This document shows, piece after piece, positions 1-8,682 of a stretch of 64,000 nucleotides of DNA (positions are counted from its first letter, which is position 1; the number at the start of each line of letters is the position of its first letter). The DNA is taken from positions 3,921,001-3,985,000 of the forward strand of contig NZ_LT607413.1 in NCBI RefSeq assembly GCF_900091495.1, read 5' to 3'. The notes beneath the pieces were generated by a model. That model was given only the letters and a program-made list of their open reading frames with translations. It did no database searches and was not told where the DNA came from. Position numbers and translations under genes: made by a program. The stretch comes from Micromonospora echinospora (GTDB lineage: Bacteria > Actinomycetota > Actinomycetes > Mycobacteriales > Micromonosporaceae).

Positions 1-407
1 GACCTGCTGCTGATGGCTATGGGTGTCTACGGGATGCGTGGTCGGGGCTTAGCTGTCCGCTGCCCGCCAGCCGCGCCGCCCGGGTAAGTCTGGTCCCGTC
101 AGCACGTCGAGGTACACCCGCTGAAGGCTCTGCCGTCTGCCAGTCACGATCTTCCGAGCCGGTCATGCCCGCCTTGCTGCCACACCAACGGCGCTTCTAC
201 CTCAAGCCCCACAAGTCAGACACCGCCACGACTTTGCCGAGGCCCTGCCCTCCGGCGCCGCCCGGGCCGCAGCGGGCACGGGCGGGACCGCGCCCAGCGA
301 GAGCCACCACCATCGCCACCTGCGGCGCCATCCACATCTGCCCAGGCTAGCCAGGTGGGGTGCATCCGGCGACCGGACCGCCGCCGCCTCCACCGGGCCT
401 GACCTGG
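1..407. other. Left edge, no supported gene
   Basis: No gene is supported here. Frame 1 is open from the edge to a stop at 85-87 and could be the last 28 codons of a gene outside the window, but the peptide is not recognisable and includes a rare TTA codon. The rest shows no ribosome-binding site with a convincing reading frame. The response-regulator gene on the minus strand ends at 408. Confidence 0.4.
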
Positions 408-1049
408 TCAGCCGACCAGGTGGCGTTCCCAGGCCCAGGCGGCGATCTCCACCCGGTTGCGGGTGCCCAGCTTCGTCTGCACGCTGCCCAGGTGGGTCTT
501 GACCGTGCCGACGGTGATGAAGAGCCGGGCGGCGATTTCGGCGTTCGTCGCGCCCCGCGCCACCAGCCTCACCACCTCCAGTTCCCGGGGGGAGAGGCTG
601 GTCTCGCCGGGGCGCGGCGCGGCCGGCGGGTTCAGGTGCGCCAGCAGCCGTACCGTGATCGACGGGCTGATCAGGGCGTCCCCGGAGACGGCCGCGCGCA
701 GCGCCTCGACCAGCAACGCCGGGCCGGAGTCCTTCAACAGGAATCCGCACGCGCCGTTGCGCAGCGCCTGGTGGACGTACTCGTCGAGGTCGAAGGTGGT
801 CACCACGACCACCCGGACGGGGTCGGCGACCCCGGGGCCGGCGAGCAGGCGGAGCGCCTCCAGCCCGTCCATCCGGGGCATCCGGATGTCCAGCAGGGCG
901 ACGTCCGGTCGGAGCCGGCGGGCCAGCTCGACCGCCTCGACGCCGTCGGCCGCCTCGCCGACCAGCGTCATGTCCGGCTGCGCGTCGATGATCATGCCGA
1001 AGCCGGTCCGGACCATGGCCTGGTCGTCGGCGACCAACACCCGGATCAC
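408..1049 (-). CDS. NarL/LuxR-family response regulator
   Basis: DNA-binding response regulator of 213 aa, the usual length. The N-terminal receiver domain (about 1-120) shows the acidic pair in VLVADDQ, the phospho-acceptor Asp in VALLDIRMP and the conserved Lys in FLLKD. The C-terminal LuxR HTH (about 150-208) has LSPRELEVVRLVARG and the recognition helix around TVKTHLGSV. Its ATG overlaps the stop of the upstream histidine kinase by 4 nt, so the pair is translationally coupled. The neighbouring ABC exporter, whose promoter faces away from the pair, is the likely target (inference). Confidence 0.95.
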   Translation of the reverse strand: MIRVLVADDQAMVRTGFGMIIDAQPDMTLVGEAADGVEAVELARRLRPDVALLDIRMPRMDGLEALRLLAGPGVADPVRVVVVTTFDLDEYVHQALRNGACGFLLKDSGPALLVEALRAAVSGDALISPSITVRLLAHLNPPAAPRPGETSLSPRELEVVRLVARGATNAEIAARLFITVGTVKTHLGSVQTKLGTRNRVEIAAWAWERHLVG

Positions 1050-2272
1050 CGGCTACGGCCCCCGTCCACCGGCAGCGCCATGTCCACCACCCATCCTCCG
1101 TCCACGCCCGGACCGGCGGCCAGCCGGCCGCCGAGCGCGCCGACCCGCTCGGTGAGCCCGACCAGACCGAACCCGGGTCGCTCCCGGGTCCGCCCGGGGC
1201 GCTGCCCGCGTCCGTCGTCGCCGACCCGCACCAGCAGCCAGTCCGGGGTACGGGTCACGTGCACCTCCACCCGCCGCGCCCCGGCGGCGTGCTGCCGGAC
1301 GTTGGTCAGCGCCTCCATCACCACCCGGTACGCCGAGGATGTCACCTCGACCGGCAGGTCATCGAGGTGCCCCTCGGTGTGCAGCTGCGCCCGGACGTCG
1401 CCGGTGCCGGAGAAGTTCCCCACCAGCTCCGGCAACTCGGCCAGACCGGCCAGCGGGGCCAGCGGCGCGTCCGGTGACGCGTTCTGCCCGCGCAGCACCC
1501 CCACCATCCGGCGCATCGCCGTCATGGTCTCCGCGCCGGCCCGTTCGATCTGCTCCAGGGCGGCCACCGCCTGCTGCGGGTCCCGCTCGGCGACGTACCG
1601 GGCCCCCTGCGCCTGCACCACGATGCCGGTGACGTGGTGGGCGATGAAGTCGTGCAGGTCCCGGGCGAACTCGGCGCGCTGCTCCGCGCGTACCGTGTCG
1701 AGCTGGCGTTCCCGGGCGGTGGCCGCCATCCGGAAGTACATGCCGGCGGTGGCGCTGCCCGCCGCGAGCAGCGCGTAGCCCATCGCGACGACCGGGTACG
1801 CGCCGGTCGTGGCGATCCGTAGCGGCAGCAGCGACACGGCCAACCCGGTCAGCGTGACCAGCACCAGCGCCGGCACCGGGGCGGCCCGGCGGGCCACCAC
1901 GAACACCACGCCGAGCAGTCCGACCGACTCGGCCAGTCCCCAGAAACCCGGCGCGCTGCGCGCCTCCCAGCCACCCGGCAGGTCGGGTCCACCGTTCAGG
2001 AGGAGACGTCCGAACGTGGTGGCCAGCGACGCGGCCACCACCACGGCGGCGGCGACCGGCAGCAGCCGGGAACGCTGCCGGTGCGCGGGCAGCCACACCG
2101 CCGCGGTGGCCACCGCCAGCGCCACGTGCCAGAGGACGGCCAGCGGGCCGGCGTCGCCGGAGAGCACGAAGAAGCCGCCGCTGAGCACGTCGAAGACGCC
2201 GAGCAGGGCCATCGCCACCAGGGCCGCCACCTGCGCGGCCGGGCGTCCCCAGGCGTCCAGTCGCTCCATCAT
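1046..2272 (-). CDS. Sensor histidine kinase (HisKA_3 type)
   Basis: Membrane sensor kinase of about 408 aa. Several hydrophobic helices in the first 190 residues form a membrane sensor without a large extracytoplasmic loop. The HisKA_3 dimerisation and phosphotransfer helix has the acceptor His in ARDLHDFIAHHVTG. The HATPase domain has the N box near LTNVRQHA and G boxes near VGDDGRG and GFGLVGLTERV. The frame stays open upstream to 2425, but the two adjacent ATGs at 2272 and 2269 precede the first membrane helix and fit the family better; no strong Shine-Dalgarno sequence decides between them. It probably phosphorylates the overlapping response regulator. Confidence 0.9.
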   Translation of the reverse strand: MMERLDAWGRPAAQVAALVAMALLGVFDVLSGGFFVLSGDAGPLAVLWHVALAVATAAVWLPAHRQRSRLLPVAAAVVVAASLATTFGRLLLNGGPDLPGGWEARSAPGFWGLAESVGLLGVVFVVARRAAPVPALVLVTLTGLAVSLLPLRIATTGAYPVVAMGYALLAAGSATAGMYFRMAATARERQLDTVRAEQRAEFARDLHDFIAHHVTGIVVQAQGARYVAERDPQQAVAALEQIERAGAETMTAMRRMVGVLRGQNASPDAPLAPLAGLAELPELVGNFSGTGDVRAQLHTEGHLDDLPVEVTSSAYRVVMEALTNVRQHAAGARRVEVHVTRTPDWLLVRVGDDGRGQRPGRTRERPGFGLVGLTERVGALGGRLAAGPGVDGGWVVDMALPVDGGRSR

Positions 2273-2415
2273 CGTGACCCACGGTAGCCGCGAGTCAGGG
2301 GGGCGGGATCTGCCGAAAGTCGGACCCCGTACCGTCGGGGCCTTCCTGCGGGCGGATGTGCCGGCCGGGCCCGACCCGCGACGCTGACCGGACACGTCCA
2401 GCACAGGAGGAGAGC

Positions 2416-3165
2416 ATGACGACACACCCCACCCGGACGGCCGCCGTCGCGGCCGTCGACGTGGTCAAGGTGTACGGCCGGGGCGACACGGCGGTACGCG
2501 CCCTCGACGGCGTGTCGGTGGGGTTCGGCCGGGGGCGGTTCACCGCGATCATGGGACCGTCCGGGTCCGGCAAGTCCACCCTGATGCACTGCCTGGCCGG
2601 GCTGGACACGGCCACCTCCGGCCAGGTGCTGCTCGGCGGCACCGACCTGACCCGGCAGAGCGACAAGGTGCTGACGCGGGTCCGCCGGGAGCGGATCGGC
2701 TTCGTCTTCCAGTCGTTCAACCTGCTGCCGCAGCTCACCGCCGAGCAGAACGTCACCCTGCCGCTCGACCTGGCCGGCCGCGACGTCGACCGGGAGCTCC
2801 TCGACCATCTGGTGGGGGTGCTGGGGCTCGGCGACCGGCTGGCACACCGACCGAGTGAACTCTCCGGCGGCCAGCAGCAGCGGGTGGCGCTGGCCCGTGC
2901 CCTGGTCTCCCGCCCGGAGGTGGTCTTCGCCGACGAACCCACCGGCAACCTGGACTCCCGCTCCGGGGCGGAGGTGCTCGGCTTCCTGAGCACCTGCGTG
3001 CGGACCCTCGGGCAGACCGTGGTCATGGTCACCCACGACCCGGTGGCCGCCGGGTACGCCGACCGGGTGGTGCTGCTCGCCGACGGACGGATCGCCGGTG
3101 ACCTCGACCGCCCCGACGGTGCCACGATCAGTGCGGCCCTGCGTGACCTGGCCGGTGCCCGGTGA
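2416..3165 (+). CDS. ABC transporter ATP-binding protein (MacB/LolD type)
   Basis: Cytoplasmic ATPase of 249 aa. It has Walker A GPSGSGKST, the Q loop in FVFQSFNLLP, the signature LSGGQQQR, Walker B VVFADEPTGNLDS and a switch His in MVTHD. The signature and the spacing around EPTGNLD match the MacB/LolD/FtsE family that powers FtsX-fold permeases. A good Shine-Dalgarno sequence (AGGAGGAG) sits 5 nt before the ATG. Its stop overlaps the GTG of the permease gene by 4 nt, so the two form one unit. Probable role: export of an antimicrobial, or peptide or lipid stress resistance, under the adjacent two-component system (inference). Confidence 0.95.
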   Translation: MTTHPTRTAAVAAVDVVKVYGRGDTAVRALDGVSVGFGRGRFTAIMGPSGSGKSTLMHCLAGLDTATSGQVLLGGTDLTRQSDKVLTRVRRERIGFVFQSFNLLPQLTAEQNVTLPLDLAGRDVDRELLDHLVGVLGLGDRLAHRPSELSGGQQQRVALARALVSRPEVVFADEPTGNLDSRSGAEVLGFLSTCVRTLGQTVVMVTHDPVAAGYADRVVLLADGRIAGDLDRPDGATISAALRDLAGAR

Positions 3166-5708
3166 GCCGGGGCAACACCGTGCTGCGCACCCAGCTCGGT
3201 GACGCCGCCCGCCGCCCGGCCCGGCTGCTCCTGATGGGGCTGGCCATGGTCATAGCGGCGTTCGTGGCGTTCGGCACCGTCCTGGCCGAGGAGATCGCCG
3301 AGCGTACGGTGCTCGGCCGGCTCAGCGGCACCCCGGCGGCGGCCGACGTGGTCATCGGCCCCGGCGACGAGGAGGGGGCCACGACCCGCGCGCTCGCCGC
3401 CGCCCGGCAGGTGCCCGGCGTCGCCGAGGCGGTCGGCCGGACCGACGTGTACGTCGAGATCGACGGCCAGCGGGGCACCGGGCTCTCGCTGTCGGCCGAC
3501 CCCGGCACCGGTCCGCTCGCCACGGTCCGCGTGCTGCGGGGGGAGTACCCGGACGAACCGGGCGAGATCGCGGTGAGCGAACGGACCGTCGACCGGCTCG
3601 ACCTGCCGGTCGGCGCGACGGTACGGGTCTCCACCGGGGTCTCGGAGCAGCCGGTCCCGCTCACCGTCAGCGGGGTGCTGGCGGTGCCGGAGGACAGCGG
3701 CGAGCTGGCGTACACCTCGGATGGCGAACTCTCCCGCCTGGCCGGACACGACGGCCTGACGCAGGTGGAGGTGCGGTTCGCCCCCGACGCCGACCCGGCG
3801 GTTGTCCGCGCCGCCCTGGACCGGGCCGTCGCCGGCACCGGGCACGAGGGCAGCACGCCGGTGCTCAGCTCGGGCGAGGAGGCGCGGCTCGCCGAGGCCG
3901 AGGCGGTCAGCGAGCGGGTGCACGACCTCTTCGCCGTGATCGCGATGTTCGTGGCGACCGCCGTCGTGGCCGCCACCCTGGTCGCCACGTCCACGTTCCG
4001 GATCGTCTTCGCCCAGCGGATGCGGCAGCTCGCCCTGCTCCGGGCGGTCGGCGCCGACCGGTCCCACCTGTTCCGCGCGCTGGTCGCCGAGGGGGCGCTC
4101 ACCGGGTTGGTCGCCGGCACGACCGGCGTGCTGACCGCCGCCGGCCTCGGCTACGCGGTCCCGCTGGTGCTGCGGGGCCTCGGCCGGGAGGTGGCCTCGC
4201 CGGGCCGCCCGGTCGGCGCGGCGGTCGCCGTGGTGCTCGGCACCGTGCTGGTCGCCGTGCTCGCGGTCGTCGCCCCGGCGGTCACCGCGGCCCGGGTCGC
4301 CCCGCTGGAGGCGCTGCGCACGGCCAGCACCACCGCCGCGCAGCGCGGAGTCAACCGGCTGCGTGCGGCGGTGGGGATCCTCGCCGTCGTCGGCGCGGCG
4401 CTGGTGTTCCTCACGGTGCTGCGCCGGCTGCCCGGGCCGGAGACGCAGGGCCACGACCCGATGCGGCTGCTGCTCCTGATCGTCGCCTCCGGCACCCTGG
4501 CGTACGCGGCCCTGGTAGCGCTCGGTCCGGTGCTGGTCCGGCCGCTGCTGGCGACGGTCGGGTGGCCGCTGCGCCGGCTCGGCCCGGTCGGCCGGCTGGC
4601 CGTCGGGGGCGTCGGGGGAGCGCCGCGCCGGGCCGCCGCGGTGAGCGTGGTCGTCGCCCTCGGCGTCACCCTGATCGCCGGGGCACTGGTGGGCAGCGCC
4701 TCGCTCACCGCGCTGTCCAAGCGGGAACTGGCCGGGATGGCCCCGGGTGACCTGTACGTCGCGGCGAACTCCGACGGCGGCGGGTTCCTCCCGGACGGGT
4801 TCGTCGAGCGGGTACGCGCGGAGCAGGACCTGACCACCGTGGTGCCGTACCGGGGCGTGCCCGGGGTGACCGTGGCCGGCGGGCAGGTGGGGGAGATGCT
4901 CGCCGTCGACCTCGACCTTCGCAGGCTCTCCACCTGGGAGGATTTCGGGGCTGCCGCCGGTTCCCTGGACGACCTGGGCCCGGGTCGGGTGGTGCTGCTC
5001 TCCCACTACGCCGAGGCGGCCGGGGTGCGGCCGGGGGAGACGCTCACGCTGACCCTGGGGGGCCGTGCGGTCGAGCTGCGCCTGGCGGCCACCCTGGACA
5101 ACACCCCGGTCGACGCGGGCATCCTGCTCGACCCGGCCGACCTGGACCGGCTCGGAGTGCCGGCGCGGCCCACCGCTCTGCTGGCCGACCTGGTCAGCGA
5201 CGGCGAGGACGCCCGGACGGCGGCGCTGAAGACGCTGCGGACCCTCGGCGGAGGCGGGGTGGCGGTCCAGGTGCTCGCCGACGCCCGCGACGACGCCGAC
5301 GGTGACCTGCGGGAGATCTTCCGGGTGATGCTGGCCCTGCTCGGGCTGACCGTGATCGTCTCCGTGGTCGGGGTCGGCACCACCACCGCGCTGTCCGTGG
5401 TGGAACGGATCCGGGAGTCCGGACTGCTGCGGGCCGTCGGCATGTCCCGGAACCGGCTCCGGGCGATGCTCACCGTGGAGGCCGGCCTGTACGGGCTGCT
5501 CGGCGCGGTGATCGGCCTGGTGCTGGCGCTGCCGTACTCCTGGCTGACGATGGCCGCGCTCGGGGAGAGCATGCCGGTCGAGTTTCCGGCCGGACGGCTC
5601 GCGCTCGTGGTGCTGACGTTGGCGGCGGCGACGGCGCTCGCCGGTCTGCTGCCCGCCCGCCGCGCCGCCCGGGTCAGCCCGGTCGCCGCCCTCGGTGCCG
5701 GCGACTGA
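3162..5708 (+). CDS. FtsX-like ABC permease
   Basis: Large permease of 848 aa with two FtsX domains, the usual actinobacterial build. There is one N-terminal membrane helix (about 22-42), a MacB-like extracytoplasmic domain, a group of helices around 250-380, a second extracytoplasmic domain and a final three-helix FtsX domain ending in PARRAARVSPVAAL. The duplicated pattern (RQLALLRAVGADRSHLFR and RESGLLRAVGMSRNRLR) marks the two halves. The GTG start overlaps the ATPase stop (GTGA). A strong hairpin follows, so the operon probably ends here. The substrate cannot be read from the sequence. Confidence 0.93.
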   Translation: MSRGNTVLRTQLGDAARRPARLLLMGLAMVIAAFVAFGTVLAEEIAERTVLGRLSGTPAAADVVIGPGDEEGATTRALAAARQVPGVAEAVGRTDVYVEIDGQRGTGLSLSADPGTGPLATVRVLRGEYPDEPGEIAVSERTVDRLDLPVGATVRVSTGVSEQPVPLTVSGVLAVPEDSGELAYTSDGELSRLAGHDGLTQVEVRFAPDADPAVVRAALDRAVAGTGHEGSTPVLSSGEEARLAEAEAVSERVHDLFAVIAMFVATAVVAATLVATSTFRIVFAQRMRQLALLRAVGADRSHLFRALVAEGALTGLVAGTTGVLTAAGLGYAVPLVLRGLGREVASPGRPVGAAVAVVLGTVLVAVLAVVAPAVTAARVAPLEALRTASTTAAQRGVNRLRAAVGILAVVGAALVFLTVLRRLPGPETQGHDPMRLLLLIVASGTLAYAALVALGPVLVRPLLATVGWPLRRLGPVGRLAVGGVGGAPRRAAAVSVVVALGVTLIAGALVGSASLTALSKRELAGMAPGDLYVAANSDGGGFLPDGFVERVRAEQDLTTVVPYRGVPGVTVAGGQVGEMLAVDLDLRRLSTWEDFGAAAGSLDDLGPGRVVLLSHYAEAAGVRPGETLTLTLGGRAVELRLAATLDNTPVDAGILLDPADLDRLGVPARPTALLADLVSDGEDARTAALKTLRTLGGGGVAVQVLADARDDADGDLREIFRVMLALLGLTVIVSVVGVGTTTALSVVERIRESGLLRAVGMSRNRLRAMLTVEAGLYGLLGAVIGLVLALPYSWLTMAALGESMPVEFPAGRLALVVLTLAAATALAGLLPARRAARVSPVAALGAGD

Positions 5709-5723
5709 CCGGGTCCATTCCCG

Positions 5724-5781
5724 CGCTTGCGCCGAAACTGCGGTGTCGCCTCGCCGTGATGCCGCAGTTTCGGCGAAAGCG
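5724..5781. terminator. Bidirectional hairpin between convergent genes
   Basis: The inverted repeat has arms 5724-5743 and 5762-5781, pairing 19 of 20 positions, with an 18-nt loop. It separates the end of the FtsX gene from the end of the convergent HTH gene. There is no clear T run, which is common for actinomycete terminators. Confidence 0.7.
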
Positions 5782-5800
5782 GCTGGCGGCAGAGGGCGGC

Positions 5801-6544
5801 TCAGTCCTGCGGGTCGGCGGGTTTCCCGTCGGCCCACAGGGACTCGAAGTGCTCGACGTACCGGTCGAAGGCTCCGCCGTCCTGTGCCCGCCGCAGGTGC
5901 AGCGTCACCGAGTCCTGCCCGAGCCCCGCACCGATGTGGGTGGCGACGATGGCTTCGTCGTCGAAGACCCACACGGACATCGCGACGTGTCGGTCGGACC
6001 GGCGAACCGGGATCGCGGCGTCGGCCTTCGCGATCTCCGCGCGCGTCATGGCGATACGTGTGGCCAGGGTGAGCGGGGTCGCCTCGACCCGATCACGCTC
6101 AGCGGTGACCGGGCTGTCCGGATCGCCGAGCAGGAATCGCAGATCAGCACCGGCGCTGGCCTTGGCGGCGAGGGTGGTGACCGCGCCGGGCACCTCCAGC
6201 CAGACGAAGTAGCTGGTGTACCCGCCGAACCACAGCCGGGAGTTGGCCCGCTCGATCGCCTCACGGAAGACCGGTCGCGGAAGGTCGGCGCGGCGGGGGT
6301 AGATCCCGACCAGCTCGCGGTCGGTCCCGGTCTTGACGACGCGTCGTACTACCTCGGGCCACAACACTCCTACATCCTCGCCCAACACCTCGGCCGCCCG
6401 CACCCTGGACCGGGGATGGGGCACCCGCCCCCGGCTCACCCACCGTTCCACGGTCTTCGCATCCACCTCGCATCTCTCCGCGAGGTCGGCGACGGTGAGG
6501 CCGGTCGCTGCCAACGCCTGCTTGAGTACGTGGTTCCGCGCCAT
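5801..6544 (-). CDS. HTH regulator with an effector-like C-terminal domain
   Basis: Protein of 247 aa. Residues 5-60 form a helix-turn-helix (LTVADLAERCEVDAKTVERWV) of XRE or MerR-like type. The remaining ~180 residues are an alpha/beta domain with motifs such as LWFGGYTSYF and RFLLGDPDSPV. Actinomycete HTH proteins often carry this type of C-terminal domain, which resembles the phospholipase-D-like fold in layout. I do not know the ligand. The start ATG at 6544 was chosen because the HTH begins directly after it; the frame stays open to 6586. It diverges from a small membrane-protein gene, leaving an 86-bp shared promoter region. Confidence 0.7.
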   Translation of the reverse strand: MARNHVLKQALAATGLTVADLAERCEVDAKTVERWVSRGRVPHPRSRVRAAEVLGEDVGVLWPEVVRRVVKTGTDRELVGIYPRRADLPRPVFREAIERANSRLWFGGYTSYFVWLEVPGAVTTLAAKASAGADLRFLLGDPDSPVTAERDRVEATPLTLATRIAMTRAEIAKADAAIPVRRSDRHVAMSVWVFDDEAIVATHIGAGLGQDSVTLHLRRAQDGGAFDRYVEHFESLWADGKPADPQD

Positions 6545-6630
6545 GACCACCAGGGACCTTTCGTAGACGTCCCCTGATGGTCCCATCGGGACGGTTCAAT
6601 CGTCCGTGACACGCTGGAAGCGTTCCGTGC

Positions 6631-6798
6631 ATGTCGTGCTCTCTCCCGCAAGTGCCGGTGCTCGGGATCTCGGTGATCGTGTTCGGTGGCCTGGTGCTGG
6701 GGTTCCTGCTCGGGCTGTTCGCGTTCCGGATCAAGGCACGATGGTGTCCGCGCTGCGGACACTCCACCGAGGTTCTGCGTCGGGCGGTCCGGCGGTGA
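6631..6798 (+). CDS. Small membrane protein with CxxC ribbon
   Basis: A 55-aa protein. About 25 hydrophobic residues (VPVLGISVIVFGGLVLGF and on to the Phe-rich end) form a single membrane helix, followed by a basic stretch and a WCPRCGHS zinc-ribbon-like knuckle. The stop TGA overlaps the GTG of the downstream XRE regulator by 4 nt (GTGA), strong support for a real gene and for coupled translation. The function is unknown; it may act with the regulator downstream. Confidence 0.65.
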   Translation: MSCSLPQVPVLGISVIVFGGLVLGFLLGLFAFRIKARWCPRCGHSTEVLRRAVRR

Positions 6799-8011
6799 CC
6801 ACGCGGAACCGGCAGGACAGCCACCGGGAGCTGCCGATCGGCCGGCGGGTGGCGCAGCTACGGGTCCGCCGGGGCATGAGTCAGCAGGTCTTCGCCGACC
6901 GGATCGGCCGGTCGAAGAGCTGGGTGGACAAGGTGGAACGCGGCGTGCGTACGCTCGACCGGCTGCCCATGATCGAGACGGTGGCCGCCGCCCTCGGCGT
7001 CGCTCCCGCCGTCCTGGTCGGCCGGCAGGCCCAGCGGACCCCGGCCACCGACGCCACCGCCGCCGTCGAGCAGGTGCGCACGGCCCTGGCCAACTACGAC
7101 ACCCCGTCCGGCCGCGACGGTCCGTCGTCGGTCGCGGACCTCGACCGCCAGATCGGATACGCATGCACGGCGTACCGGCACGCCCACCACCTTCAGTTGC
7201 TCCGGATGCTGCCCGACCTGCTCGCCGCCACCCGTCACGCGAACCGCCCAGCCGGCGACGCACCGGCCGCCCTCCTGCTGGTGCGGGTGTACCGGGTCGC
7301 CGCCCAGGTGCTGGTCAAGCTCGGTGAGCCACACCTCGCCTGGTTGGCCGCCGACCGGGCGATGACCACCGCCGCCGGTGACCCCCGGCGTACCGCGCTC
7401 GCGGCCGTCCCGCTGGCGCAGGCGCTACGCGCGCTCGGTCGGGGACGGCTGGCGATGGCCGCCGCCACCACCGCCGTACGCCCGCTCGACCTGGCCCCGC
7501 ACCGCGAACCCGGACCCGACGACGCCGCCCTCGCCGGCATCCTGCTCACCGAGGCCGCCCTCGCTGCCGCGACCTGCGGCGATGCCGCCGCCGTGGACGA
7601 CCTCACCGGGCGCGCGGCCCATCTCGCCGCCACCTACGTCGAGCACCACCTGACGAGGACGGGTTCGGGCCGGTCGTGGTCGACCTCGCCCGCGCGCTGA
7701 TCGCCGCCCGCCTCGGTGACAACTATCAGGCCGTCACCCTGCACCAGCGTGCCACCGGCGGCGACGCCTGGCCGCGGCTACCCGCTGAGCACCGGGCCGC
7801 CCACCTGATCGACGTCACCCGTGCCCACCTCGACCTCGGCGACCTCCAAGCCGCCGGCCGTGCCCTGCTCACCGCCGACCGGATCGCCCCCGCCGAGGTG
7901 CGCCACCGTCCCGCCGCCCGCGCCGCGCTGACCGCCGTGCTGCGCGCCGGCCCGACCCCGGCCGACGTCACCCGCCTCGCCACCACCATCGGCCTGGCCC
8001 GACAGTGCTGA
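6795..8011 (+). pseudogene. XRE-family regulator with internal frameshift
   Basis: The first ~285 codons encode an XRE HTH (about 15-70, with LRVRRGMSQQVFADRIGRSKSW) followed by the long alpha-helical, TPR-like region usual in actinomycete XRE regulators of about 400 aa. Near 7649-7652 the frame breaks: the first frame runs on to a stop at 7698-7700 with non-family sequence. The correct C-terminal half (from DEDGFGPVVVDLARAL) continues one frame over to 8011. One missing base, or two extra, near CACCACCTGAC explains it. This is either a real disruption or a sequencing error. The GTG start overlaps the small membrane-protein gene. Confidence 0.8.
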
Positions 8012-8065
8012 CCCACACCTGCGCTGGTCCCGTTAACCGAACTACCGCAATGGCGACGGGAGCGG

Positions 8066-8140
8066 TCAGGCGGCGGGCATCGGCTCCGGGTCGGTGTTGC
8101 GCTGGCCGTCGGTGATGCGCTGCGACGCGTACGGGGCAGT
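8066..8140 (-). pseudogene. Relic of an mmpL gene 3' end
   Basis: About 60 bp (8064-8123) closely resemble the last codons of the intact MMPL gene at 10003-10062, in the same orientation, including the stop. Translated on the minus strand it reads QRITDGQRNTDPEPMPA then stop; the intact gene ends QRATDGQHATDREPVPAA. The match fades upstream, so only the tail of a second mmpL copy remains. The two copies bracket the DUF488/unknown pair as imperfect direct repeats 1.94 kb apart. Confidence 0.65.
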
Positions 8141-8217
8141 CGCCGATCGGCCAGGTGGTTGTCATCGAATTTGGTGTCTGGCTGTCGCCCGGTGCCGAAC
8201 CGTGAAAGGGTGATCCG

Positions 8218-8682
8218 GTGAGCGCGACCATGACCATCGGTAGTCGGTTCGGCATCGTCGGTGTCGGTTACGAAGGTAAGTCCATCGACGATTTTGTGGC
8301 TGATCTGGTCAGCCGGCGTGTGGCTCGCGTGGTGGACGTACGGATGACACCCATCTCCCGGAAGCCCGGCTTCAGTAAGAGTGCTCTGAGTCGAGCCCTG
8401 GCTGCCGGCGGGATCCGGTACGAGCACCGCCGGGAACTGGGTAACCCCAAGGAGAACCGGCCGGGATTCAGTGGGTCGGAGGAGCAGTTGGCCGCTGCCC
8501 GCGCGGTCTACGTCGCTCGGCTCCAGCAACCGGACTCGCTGGCGGCGCTCGACGCGCTGGGGCAGGCCGCGCGAACCGAACTGGTGGCGTTGCTCTGCTT
8601 CGAAGCCGACGAGGTGAGATGCCATCGCCAGCTCGTGCTGCACGCCCTCACCGAGCGGATGTGCTATCGCCTCGGCCAGTAG
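8218..8682 (+). CDS. DUF488 family protein
   Basis: A 154-aa DUF488 protein. The conserved layout is visible: GYEGKSIDDFV at the N-terminus, VVDVRMTPISRKPGFSK, LGNPKENR and, near the end, LLCFEADEVRCHRQLV with its CxxxxxxxCH arrangement. DUF488 biochemistry is poorly known. Members often sit in accessory or stress islands. Start is GTG at 8218; no clear Shine-Dalgarno sequence was seen. Its 3' end overlaps the convergent neighbour by 19 nt. Confidence 0.88.
   Translation: MSATMTIGSRFGIVGVGYEGKSIDDFVADLVSRRVARVVDVRMTPISRKPGFSKSALSRALAAGGIRYEHRRELGNPKENRPGFSGSEEQLAAARAVYVARLQQPDSLAALDALGQAARTELVALLCFEADEVRCHRQLVLHALTERMCYRLGQ

Noticed and set aside
1..87. C-terminal end of a gene entering from the left
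   Set aside because: Only 28 codons are visible, unrecognisable, with a rare TTA codon; too little evidence to call.
2295..5972. Very long open frame on the minus strand opposite the ABC transporter genes
   Set aside because: It lies antisense to well-supported ATPase and FtsX genes, is extremely rich in Gly/Arg/His/Gln and has no recognisable domain; a GC-rich shadow.
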